Assembly (NCBI GenBank): GCA_033439765.1
Contig: JAULSN010000011.1
Coordinates: 248,001-312,000 of the forward strand
Direction of reading: 5' to 3'
DNA: 64,000 bases
Origin: Lasiosphaeria ovina
Lineage: Eukaryota; Ascomycota; Sordariomycetes; Sordariales; Lasiosphaeriaceae
Below are positions 54,904-64,000 of this stretch, piece after piece. The notes below the pieces were generated by a model. That model did not search any database and was not told the DNA's origin. It saw only the letters and a program-made list of their open reading frames with translations. Both the position numbers and the translations under genes were made by a program. The stretch's first letter is position 1. Every line of letters starts with the position of its first letter.

Positions 54904-55655
54904 TCATCTCTCGCGCGTGCTTCGCCCTTCTCGCCCGATGTCTCGCTTGCTTTGAAGATGGCACCATTCAATCACCATATCCCTGCCGCCGTGCCTGGCT
55001 AGGGATCTGCTAAAATCTAGCGGCCGGATTCGATCCTGCGGCAGATGGAGCGGCTCGGGCAGTGATGCCTGGCCTGGCTCCAAGGTCGGGGCCGCGGCTT
55101 CCATTTCCATCTCGAGCCGCAGACGCCATAACCGCGTCGGCATGACTTCGTGCAGCCCAGAGGTGGGGCTCTCAATGTCGGCCAGCGACTTGACCGGGTG
55201 CGTCCAGTTTGCCCAAAATGGCAATCTTGTTCGTCGACGGGCTCAATCAGCTCTTGTCCGAGAGCCAAAAGGCCTCGTTGGATGTCGAGACGACCGTCGT
55301 CAACTTGACATCCCTGACGAGCTCGGACGCCTTTTTTTAGTATGCAGGTCCATTTCCCATACACCGACTTGAATATACATCGCAGCGCAGAGGGCCACAT
55401 TGTCTCCGCGATCCAAGGAGATGATCACAGGCTCGTTGATATCCAAGGGCTTATCCCACCACGCCGCGAACACGTAAACGGCGAAGACGACGTGCGCAAA
55501 CGTGTTCAGTTCCAGCAGGCTGATGGGCAACCCTGCGGCCAGACGCATGACAGTCTAAAGGCAAAACGAAAGGGCATGCAGGAACACTAGCGTCTTGGCG
55601 ATGTGGTTGGCTTTGCTCTTGTCGCTGATGAAATCTTCCAAAACGTCAGGCTAAC
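54904..55655 (-). pseudogene. Fragment of a fungal multi-pass membrane protein family
   Basis: Reading down the minus strand from about 55,650: FISDKSKANHIAKTLVFLHA, a TAG in place of a Trp/Gln codon, then LAAGLPISLLELNTFAHVVF and AAWWDKPLDINEPVII. This is the core of a large family of fungal membrane proteins in which the ELNT..HV helix and the LWW.KPLDI.EP loop recur. A premature stop follows after HTKKR, and frames switch below 55,300. The function of the family is not known to me. Confidence 0.5.
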
Positions 55656-57382
55656 TAGAGAGTGTTGATCGTAGCAACAGAGGGATCGACGGCCAACCTA
55701 GCAACCCTATCGATACTGTAGATCGGTATCGACACTGGAAATTGGTAGCCAGCTAACTCAGGATCCGACCCACCAGGAGACGCCCGAAGGACTAACTGCC
55801 TCTCTCGAGCCTTGAGCCCTGGGGAAAGGAAATCCATATAGTCGAGGTATGAACGTCTCGGTAAGGGAACTAGTCTTGGTTCAATACGCAAGGAGCACAA
55901 TTTATTGTCTATAACCTTGTACGAAGCTCTTTGCAGAATAACTTGTTGTGGTAGTGATTAGCTATCTGAACTACTTGTGGCAATCCTTATTCCACAATAT
56001 TAATTACAAGCGTGCTGCCTTACAATCTGACCCTATCGGGTGTAGGTTGTAATAGAGGTCTTAGGCTGCCGAAGCTGCTAGTTTAGTCTATGGCTGCTCG
56101 CCGCGCTCGAAAGGGCCCCAGTGTTGGGCAGGTCAGTGGCTTCACACGGGTTGCGGCTTGGAGCTCGAAGACTCAATTCAGCTAATAATCTTTCTTTGGC
56201 CTTAAGGTCCTTGTCATTCTTCACACATGGTACAGAACTCTCAAGCCCTTAAGTAGCCAAAGCTGAATGGCCTCGGGCGGAGATACTGAAGTCCTACGCT
56301 AACCTGACGTGGAAATGACGGCGAGCGCGCTAATCTGTTTTTCCTGATTTGCTATGATGCCAGCCAGTAGCGCCTGCAGGCGTTATCGTTGGTGACAGCC
56401 CTGGTTTTGTTCTGGTGCTGGATTGGCTGTCCCCGTTTGACACTTCGCACGACCGAAGTGCAGAACTTAAGCACTCGTGGTTGGGAAATTCTCAATACTT
56501 TCATTGCCGAAGATTCGCATGTGCTGTCGGCAAAGTTTCTCGGCGGTGATCCTTGGCCTTCTACAGGACTGAGCTTCTTTCCGGAAACGAAGGCAGGCAG
56601 AAATCCCGCATCACAAGCCATCCCACTGCGCTCTCAAGGTCCCCAATTAGATCCACGGAGAGAGGCGCCGCAGCGTCACTGCGGCCGGCCGCTGCTGAGC
56701 TAGCCAGTAAGACCGACTCAGACTCCCTCAGCGTGGTCCAGGTGGCTTCAATATGCAGCCACTGGTGCACAGCCCAAAAGAAGTTACATTCCCTTAATCT
56801 CAAGGATGAATTCTGTCGCCTAATGCGGCGTCATTTCGTCGGGCTTCAATTCTCGCCGCCGAGCTCAGAGTCCTTGATCTCTGGCAGAAGCACTGCACCA
56901 TGGATTCGATGGGTTTGATGGGGTTGCAACGTGTGGTTCTGGTTTCCAGCCAGCCTAATCTTCCTCGCCATCGTAAAGCAAGGGCTAGCAAGGCCACATT
57001 ATCTTTTAGCTCTTTGCTAGTAAGGTGTTGTCGGATCAGGTAAATATGCAGCCACCTGTATATCTCGCCGTAATTGCGCTAGCATTTGGCCCGACTAACA
57101 TCAGTTACGAAAGTTCTCCGATCTGCAAACCGAGACTCCTGGTATCTCGACATTTACGTAATCGATACCAGCAGCATTTTTGTGATTGGCCAGGATACAC
57201 AGCGTCTTACATACGCGGGGGACCGACTAGACAGACATGGATTCAAATCCTACAGACGAAAGGAGGTACCTTCGCAGGCGGAGAGGGGGATGGGCAAGGT
57301 AAGGAGGGAAACCAGGCGGGTGTTGAGTAGCTCCAAACTAAGGGAAGCTCAAGGTCGAGCCGAAGTCGAGCCTGGTGTCGAG
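55656..57382. other. Degenerate region, no intact gene
   Basis: Only traces are readable. On the plus strand at about 56,400-56,470 the words VLDWLSPFDTSHDRS resemble the segment that precedes the NACHT domain in fungal NLR-like proteins, but the expected GTGQWLL and P-loop do not follow. Frames at 56,553-56,918 and 57,086-57,745 are chance-like or antisense. Confidence 0.3.
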
Positions 57383-57882
57383 TCAGAAGTTAAACTTTTG
57401 ACTAAATACACTACAAAGGCAGAAAATGTCTCGATTGGCAGGCGGTTGGGGAGGCGGCGGGCCCGTCAGCTTGTGGGGAGTCTTGTATTCGAGCACGTAG
57501 GCAAGCGTTCGTTTACCGTCGGAGGATCGGTATACGCAGATCGGGTGATGCCGGATCGAGATCTTCTTGTTGCTGTTGCTAGCAGGCGCTGTCGATGGTG
57601 CAGGACTTACAGAAGGCGTGGCATCTGGGTTGAGTACATTCAAGTGGTTCTCAAACAAGATACCACCCCCCATATCCGGAAGCGGTCGTGTGTTGGAGCC
57701 ATGCTGGACACGCATAAGCTGGTCCAGGATAAGCCACACGGGTAGTTCGACGGTTTCGTAATGAAAGAGCTCGAGGTCACGTCCGCTACCAATTGGAGAT
57801 TTGCTGGCCAGGCCGCGGGCGGTTACCTGGACGCCATGCGGTGATTCGAACTGCCGCATTGGCTCGGGGAGGAGGGCGATGA
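57383..57882 (-). pseudogene. Gene fragment split by the copia insertion (3' part)
   Basis: About 160 residues open on the minus strand. Blocks ELFHYETVELPVWLILDQLM, GGGILFENHLNVL and CVYRSSDGKRTLAYVLEYKT occur in a group of large fungal proteins found beside kinases and accessory genes. The frame runs directly into the copia LTR at 57,882 and resumes at 63,641, so both parts were one frame. After PHKLTG it turns to poly-Pro and a stop at 57,383, so the C-terminus was already lost. Confidence 0.6.
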
Positions 57883-58029
57883 TGTAGCGGGGACTAGCCC
57901 TGGCTTAGCTGAGCAGTGCATGGGCCAGTTGCCCGCACTAGGGTTTTCGCCCACACATTTGGTAGGGAGCTTTGGCCCTCCTTGTCTTAGCTAGCCAATG
58001 CACCTTTTCTACACATTGTCTACCCAACA
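57883..58029 (+). repeat. 5' LTR of the copia element
   Basis: Identical to the 3' LTR except TTTGGCCCTCC versus TTTGCCCCTCC. Confidence 0.95.
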
Positions 58030-58429
58030 GGTTATGAAGCCCTCTTACGCTTCCACAATTGAAGCCATCATCAAGTCGTTCTTTGCATTCGAGAGCGCAT
58101 GCTCGGTAGTTTAGTCGGCTCGACTATTTTCCTACCAATCTTTCGGTACGCGCGCGCGGTGCGTGAGTACATACTACAACCCGCACAACAGCAGTAGTCT
58201 GCTTTGGCCTACTACTCTGGTTGCCCTATAAAAGCTTTGCAAGGTAACACTTTTGCGTTGTCATTTGAGGGCATTCCTGGCTCCCGAACGAGTCCTCGAT
58301 AGTCATTTGGCGACCTCTCTTTCGGTTTTCCAGTCAATCGGACACCAGGCTAGTATTGGAACCGACTCTTAACCCCACCAAACCAAGTCTTCGTTTACTA
58401 CGTAACCAACCTAGAGAAAGAAGACATCA
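58030..58429 (+). other. Copia leader between 5' LTR and gag
   Basis: The region after the LTR should hold the primer-binding site, but I could not match the first bases (GGTTATGAAGCC) to a known tRNA end. A TATAAAAG sequence lies near 58,227. Confidence 0.4.
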
Positions 58430-59661
58430 CCAACTCAACAATAGAGAATCGCTCAATTCTCCGTTCGGACCTGATCGTCTTGGAAGGCGAGAAGAATCTA
58501 CAATAGTAGGACGGAGCCCTATGGGCGCTCCTGAACATCTATGACCTTGAGGACTACATCCTTAAGGATATGCCGGAGCCTAATATTACGGACGACACTA
58601 CTACTGAGGAAGCAGCCCTAATCCCTCAGATGAGGAAGGAGTGGAAGACTAATAGAGCTATCGTTATGGCCCTTATTAACGGTAGCCTTTCACCGAAGGT
58701 TCATGAGAAGCTTGTCGCCCGTAACTGGGACCCTCGTAGAAAGGACCCGAAGTATACGTATAATCTAATTAAGGAAGTTATTCCTCGTATTACGTAGGAA
58801 GCCGTGATGGATTTCATCGTGGAATACGTCCGCCCAGATCGACAGTCTTTTACCATAATGGCCGTATTCTTGACTAGGCTTCGTTTCCTTTATACCAAGG
58901 TCAATGACCTGAAGGCACAAGTCGGAGAGTTCTTTCACCTCAATCTAGTTATTGCAAACCTCAAGAAGTCCTACCCTGAACGCCACCTCTTTTGGCTCAA
59001 CGGCTTGAAGGAGAATACCTTGACCTGGCAGAAGCTGAATGCCGAACTGGAAGAAATCGCTGCAAGCGAAGAAACCACGACTAGGTTTGCCAAGCTCCCT
59101 CTGGCTAGAAAGAACTCCAACGGCAAAGGGGACAATAGCAATAAGAAGTTTAATAAGGATGAGAAGAAGACCTGCGAGAAGGCAGGCTGTGGTGAGACTA
59201 TTCCCGCTTGGTTTGTATATAAGCCCTACGGTCATCACGGCGGCAAGTCAAATGGTTGCTGGACCTGCAATCCAGAGACTGCTCCAGACTACTGGAAAGG
59301 TAAGAAGAAAGCGCTTAAGGACAAGAAGAAGCGAGAAGTAACTACTTCTACTATAGCTATAGTAGTTCACAATGCTTCCGGTCTCTCGAATCCCTCTACG
59401 CAGACCGACTCGAGCCTACTATTCAGCACCAACTTTTACACGCCCCAGGTCGACCTTAGCCGAGGTTTACCCGCAGAGCCTCCTCAGCCTACCCGCGCGG
59501 CGCCCGCAGAGCCTCATCGTAACACTCTGGCGGTGCCTGCATACACTCATTACAACACTAAGGCGGCAGAGCCCGCTACGGAAAAGCAACATATTCGACA
59601 GCCTCACAAGGCCTCAGTTGAACCTAAGGAGTCGGATTTTCACACGAGCCCCTGGTACTAG
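58430..59661 (+). pseudogene. Copia gag, with nonsense mutations
   Basis: The readable frame starts near EDITNSTIENRSIL, then LIVLEGEKNL, two adjacent TAGs where copia Gag has Gln-Trp, DGALWALLNIYDLEDYI and a UBN2-like helical region (RAIVMALINGSLSPKVHEKL). One more TAG (58,795) precedes the second half, MDFIVEYVRPDRQSFTIMAV to the basic zone with Cys pairs (CEKAGC.., GCWTCNPE). The gag zinc knuckle of the CCHC kind is not clear; spaced Cys and His pairs stand there instead. The end is at the TAG 59,659. Confidence 0.8.
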
Positions 59662-59689
59662 GCGCCATACTTACTAGTACTAAAGTCCA

Positions 59690-62600
59690 ATAGGCTCTTG
59701 AGGCACACCAAATAACGAGGGACCATGTGGTATTTGATACTAGTACTTCGAATTCCAGCTTTAACCACCTCAAATGGTTCACGGAGCTACACCCTCTACC
59801 CCGACCTGTGCACTACTTATACTCTTCTGGAATAATCGGGACCACTTACTACCAAGGGATAGTTGAACTGAGTATAACGACTACACAGGGTGACAAGATA
59901 CGCTTGAAATTACCGCACGCGAACTACTACCCTAAGTCCCCGGCTAACCTAGTCGGAATAGTCTCTCTACGGTCCAGCAATTCTACCTAGCGAATAGATA
60001 TAAATGACATTATTCATAAGCCCTTAGGACGAGTCATTCAATGCTTAGAGTTTAGGAACATTCCAGTCATCCCTTAACAACCTCCGCCTAACTTCGACGA
60101 AGGTATCACTACTCCGATCGATGCAGTCCTAGCTTCTATTAACTACCCGGTTATGCACAGGCGCCTAATGTAAGCCTCGCGTAACACAGTAATCAAGGTA
60201 TATGAAGAGGCGGGAATATAACTGCGTGGGAGATGGAAAGAGCACTTTTGCGATGCCTACACAAGAGCGAAGAAGACTGATGAACTCGGAAAGAAGACTA
60301 AGGAATCTACTTATGGCCCTATCGATATGATAAGGGTAGACGTTACCTCGCACATTAATCGTGGGTATCTCGGCTATAAGTGGGTGGTTCTATTTATTGA
60401 TATTCACTCAGGCTTTATGTGGATTCGCTTTACCAAAGAGAAGCATGAAGCTTATCAATAGATTATCGAGCTAGTTACCTTCCTAGAGAGGCAGACTAAG
60501 AGAAAGGTCAAGGTCATCGGACTAGACGGCGGCCCCGAATTCGGCCTCAATACCGTTAAATTTCGGAAGTCCAAGCTAAAGACCTAGGCGGTTGAGAAGG
60601 GCATACAGGTCAACAAGACAACAACGTAATCACCATTTATGAACGGGAAAATCGAGCGCATAATTAGGGTAATCATCGAGCGTACTCGCACCCTAATGAT
60701 TAAGAATAACATCCCCGAATGGCTTTAGCCCTTTGTAGCAGAAAGCGTCGTCAAAGTCAAGAACCTTCTACCTACTTTAGCGAATAAGAATGAGCTTAGC
60801 CCGCATGAAGTCTTCGCGACCGTAGTTGCCCTCCCGTTGGAAGCCCGGAAACCGTATATTCGGCATTTGAGAAGCTACTACTGCACGGCATACTACTATA
60901 TGAAGCCGAAATGGCGTATATAGGGCGATAAGTTTGAGCCCCGCTCGAGAGCCGGAAAGCTGATCGGCTACGATGATATGCACGGAAGGATCTACTGGAT
61001 CTACGACCCAGAGAAAGAGCAGGTTGTGAGGGTTAGCGTAGTCAAATTCAACGAGGAAGACGACGGCATACCTTCGAAGGCCGAAGAAGAAATCGTCTAT
61101 GAAGCTGTGTTTGAGGATACTACTGTGGATGAAGCGGAAAATTATACCCCGCCCGCTAAAGTGCGATTTTGCCTGCCGGTCGGCGGTAGCACTCTATACC
61201 CTACCTCAACACCTATTCGCATAGCTACTCAACCTGAACCTTCTATACCGATCATAACCTCTACGACTGTAAAGAAGAAAGGCAGGCCTGAGCGCGGGAA
61301 TGAAGTCCTCACGCCTGAGGCGACCCCCGAGCCGACCGAAGACCCTGCCTACGAGCAACCTGACGTGCCTATACCACAGGCCTCCGAACGCCACCCTATT
61401 GTAATAGGCGTACCGAGCGAAGACGACGGCGATGAATTCCTTGATGCCGAAGACCACCTCGACCTCGGTAACGAAGACCCTATTCCTCCCTCGAGCTCCC
61501 GACCTGCTGAAGTTCAGCAACTGCGAACCGAATAGATACCTGTTATGAAGAAGAGAGGAAGGGCAACAAAGCCGAAGGGGGTGTATATAGGGCCGACGAG
61601 AAGCTCAGGCAGGACCAACGTGCCGGCGGGCATATATACTGATGGAAAACCGATTCCGGGACTTGATGACGAAGAAGTTACATATAGCTTCTTTCGTTGT
61701 GATCATTTATATCCTAAGTTCCAGGAAGCTATGTAGTATACCCTCTCAGTTATGAAGGTTGAGTATGAGCTTTATACGATACATACGAAGCTCCCGAAGA
61801 ATTATAAAGAGGCACGGCGTATGGAGAACTACGAATCTTGGTGGTTACCCGCGATGAAGGCATAAGAAGAAAAGATCAGGAATAAAGAGGTGTACGTGCT
61901 TGTTGATACACCTATAGGGTAGACAGTCCTACCGGGAAAGTGGGTATACGACGAGAAGTTGGACCCGAATACTGGAAAGATGTCGCCAAGGGCCCGCTGG
62001 GTTGTATGTGGTAACTTCGAAACCACAGGCTGGAATGGTCAGGACGTATATGCCGCAGTTACGAATAGCGTTTCTGTCAAAACCTTCATGACGATCACAG
62101 CAGTCCGGAACTCTGAATACAGGCAGTACGACTTCGACACAGTATTCCTTAATGCCCTCGTGCCTCCCGGGCACCTATACTATGTGCAACAACCATCTGG
62201 CCTAGAGAGAGGAAAAGGCAAATGCTGGCTCTTGAAGAAAGCTCTCTACGGCCTACGAAGAAGCCCTCTCTACTGGTATTTGACGATCATACTAATTATG
62301 AAGTCTTTAGGCTTCATTCCTTTCGATGCCGACACATGCCTCTTCAGGCATGAATCCAACGGGTCGATGATTCTACTATATGTAGATGACCTCCTTATCT
62401 CGGCACCTACTCTTGAAATCATCAATAACGTCGCTAAGGAGCTTTAGAAGTACTATAAAATGAAGGAGCTCGGCGATGTGAAGAGGTTCCTCGGCTTTGA
62501 TGTCGTTAGGGATAGGGAAAATAGGACGGTCTTTCTTACTTAGGAAGCGTATACCAAGTCGATACTGAAGAAGTATGACTACGAGAACGTCAACCCCGCC

Positions 62601-63380
62601 AAAACGCCGTGGCCCTCGAGGTTTGAGCTACCAAAGAAGGAATCGTTAGACTGGGTAGTTGATTAGGATGAACAAAAGACCTATATAAAGAAGACGGGCG
62701 CCCTGAATTACCTCTCAACTGGAACACGACCTGACATCATATACACGGTCTCACGACTTTGTGAAGCCAACGGAGGGCCTACGCAGAAGCATCTTGAGCT
62801 TTTGAAACACCTTTTTCGCTACCTCAAGGGCACCAAGTCTTTGGGCTTAGTCTTCGGCGGAAGAGATGCAACTATTCAGGACCTAGGCTTACTCACGTAT
62901 GCAGATGCTTCACTCGTAGATGACCTGCATACCCGGTATTCAACAGGCGCACATATGGTCTTTCTCGCAGGTGGCCCTATATACTGGAAGTCAAAGAAGC
63001 AGACCTATGTTGCATTGAGCACCATAGAGGCGATATTCACGAACCTTACGCCTGCAGGTCGCTCGGCTATATGGATCAACAACCTTTATGACGAATACGG
63101 AGTTAAGCAGGGCACGCCACTGGTGTTGTTTACTGACAGCGAGAATGCCCTCGCAACGGTCCTCAACCCTATAAACAAGGCACGCACGAGATGCATAGAC
63201 ATTCGGTACAAATAGATCATTGACGAAGTAGTCAACAAGAAGGAAATCACCCTCATTCACGTATCGGGAAAGGAGATGCCGGCGGACGGACTCACCAAGC
63301 CATTAGCACTGGATTTACATATTAAATTCGTCAAAATGCTGGGAATGCAGTCCATGAAGGTCCCCTGGTATAAGGACTGA
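59690..63380 (+). pseudogene. Copia pol (protease, integrase, reverse transcriptase, RNase H), with nonsense mutations
   Basis: Protease-like DTSTSNSSFNHL (59,732, where DSGAS would be expected) is followed by integrase: IRVDVTSHINRGYLG near 60,330, GLDGGPEFG near 60,520 and SPFMNGKIERIIR near 60,640 supply the D, D and E. Reverse transcriptase includes LPGKWVYDEKLDPNTGK, YDFDTVFLNALVPPGHLYYV and YVDDLLIS near 62,390. RNase H has LLTYADASLVDD, YWKSKKQTYVALSTIEA and LFTDSENAL. All the breaks are TAG or TAA, never TGA, and fall where Gln or Trp is expected (for example before EAYTKSILKK and KYYKMKELGD). No frameshift is needed. Confidence 0.9.
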
Positions 63381-63482
63381 CTGAACGGAGGATATTTATA
63401 TACTAGATAGATTACACACTTTTGACCACACTTGGCGCCTGGTTTGTTTACTTTCTGGGAATAGCCTCATATTGGGTGTGGC

Positions 63483-63493
63483 CGAAGGGGGTG
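63483..63493 (+). promoter_or_regulatory. Polypurine tract of the copia element
   Basis: GAAGGGGGTG directly before the 3' LTR, the usual primer site for plus-strand DNA synthesis. Confidence 0.7.
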
Positions 63494-63640
63494 TGTAGCG
63501 GGGACTAGCCCTGGCTTAGCTGAGCAGTGCATGGGCCAGTTGCCCGCACTAGGGTTTTCGCCCACACATTTGGTAGGGAGCTTTGCCCCTCCTTGTCTTA
63601 GCTAGCCAATGCACCTTTTCTACACATTGTCTACCCAACA
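63494..63640 (+). repeat. 3' LTR of the copia element
   Basis: Matches 57883-58029 with one substitution. It is followed by the second copy of the GATGA target duplication. Confidence 0.95.
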
Positions 63641-63692
63641 GATGACCTTGCCAAGCGCGGCCCTCTGTTTATCAAGGAAGTCTCCCAGGTTT
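63641..63692 (-). pseudogene. Gene fragment split by the copia insertion (5' part)
   Basis: Reads GDFLDKQRAALGKVI and, once the element and one GATGA copy are removed, continues in frame as ALLPEPMRQFES at 57,877. It is cut off upstream by repeat sequence at about 63,693, so the original N-terminus was already gone before copia arrived. Confidence 0.6.
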
Positions 63693-64000
63693 TAATTCGT
63701 AGTATACTGCATAGTATCCTGGCACTAAAACTGGGACGGTATTTGATGTACTAGCACTTGATATGGCATAGTACATAGCATCCTGGCATTTAAAATATAC
63801 CAGTACATAATAGCTAGTCCCAAATCAGGTTACGGCCCACATTACCTTACCATCTTACAAAGCCGTTAAGTTTGCGTAGATCTCTCATAGGACAAGTTTA
63901 GGGCCTTCCTCCCTTATAAGGCGAAAACGGGGCTAGATGATAACGAGGGTGCCAGAAACGGGACCTCCCAATACGAACTAAACGAATTCTCCACCCATAA
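63693..64000. repeat. Degenerate repeat region related (inverted) to 54,480-54,800
   Basis: Contains AAAATATACCAGTACATA and TAGTACATAGCATCCTGGCA words that match the reverse complement of the array at 54,480-54,740. An ACATTACC word near 63,839 also fits that orientation. No gene is seen to the window end. Confidence 0.5.

Larger units (their letters stand above)
57883..63640 (+). mobile_element. Ty1/copia LTR retrotransposon, complete in structure, coding region inactivated
   Basis: 147 bp LTRs at 57883-58029 and 63494-63640 start TGTAGCGGGG and end CTACCCAACA, with one difference between them. The host sequence GATGA is repeated on both sides (57878-57882 and 63641-63645), the expected 5 bp target duplication. 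A polypurine tract (GAAGGGGGTG) lies just before the 3' LTR. Gag, protease, integrase, reverse transcriptase and RNase H follow in the copia order. About twenty in-frame TAG/TAA codons break it. The insertion is recent by its LTRs, but the element cannot encode its proteins. Confidence 0.95.

Noticed and set aside
56389..56703. Plus-strand ORF of 104 codons as an NLR gene
   Set aside because: Only one short word resembles the NACHT lead, and it is in another frame; no P-loop follows.
58030..63493. Stop codons in the copia element as a sign of a changed genetic code
   Set aside because: Many Gln codons remain CAG/CAA in the same frames and host genes end normally in TAG and TAA; RIP is sufficient.

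Overview
The window is nuclear DNA of a filamentous ascomycete (Pezizomycotina, most like a Sordariomycete). The genes are split by 50-115 nt introns with GT..AG ends and CTAAC/CTGAC branch points, the products are typical of moulds (CE1 esterase, P450, DUF1996, fungal kinases, BTB and HET-type proteins), and the repeats carry the TA-rich, TAG/TAA-only damage expected of repeat-induced point mutation (RIP). No species call is made. Exon joins below were chosen by hand from splice signals, reading phase and family resemblance, and none has transcript support.

Left part (1-18,000), ordinary gene-rich DNA: the 5' part of a MER3/HFM1 meiotic helicase running off the left edge; a nucleotide-sugar transporter (SLC35A type); a secreted CE1 feruloyl/acetylxylan esterase; a small mitochondrial membrane protein; a 68-residue protein with a cysteine-rich tail; an MFS sugar transporter; a cytochrome P450; and a damaged nucleotidyltransferase-like gene. 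These are single genes with no visible operon-like logic.

Middle (18,000-37,200): a 4.7 kb RIP-mutated element with about 105 bp terminal inverted repeats (19,903-24,596). It holds a dead Tc1/mariner transposase and a second, unrecognised ORF on the opposite strand. Then come a C2H2-BTB gene, a NUDIX hydrolase, four secreted proteins (DPBB/barwin-like, a CBM-like protein, a 110-residue Cys-rich protein, a DUF1996 protein), an SRR1-domain pseudogene and a poly-Leu secreted protein whose signal peptide lies on a CTC microsatellite.

Kinase/hydrolase block (37,400-46,300): two homologous proteins with the same N-terminal region plus a protein kinase domain flank a DUF2235 alpha/beta-hydrolase and a 130-residue unknown protein. 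A strong 47-50 bp inverted repeat lies between the first kinase and the hydrolase. By family and layout this may be a self-recognition or defence type cluster, which is inference only.

Right part (48,500-64,000), repeat-rich and decaying: RIP-mutated Ty3-type remains with two inverted LTR copies, a 30 bp minisatellite, a trinucleotide tract, and an HNH-type gene kept in one frame over 525 codons but broken by seven TAG/TAA stops. Fragments of HET, membrane-protein and other accessory genes follow. The last element is a 5,758 bp Ty1/copia element with 147 bp LTRs (one difference) and a perfect GATGA target duplication, inserted into the reading frame of an older gene fragment.
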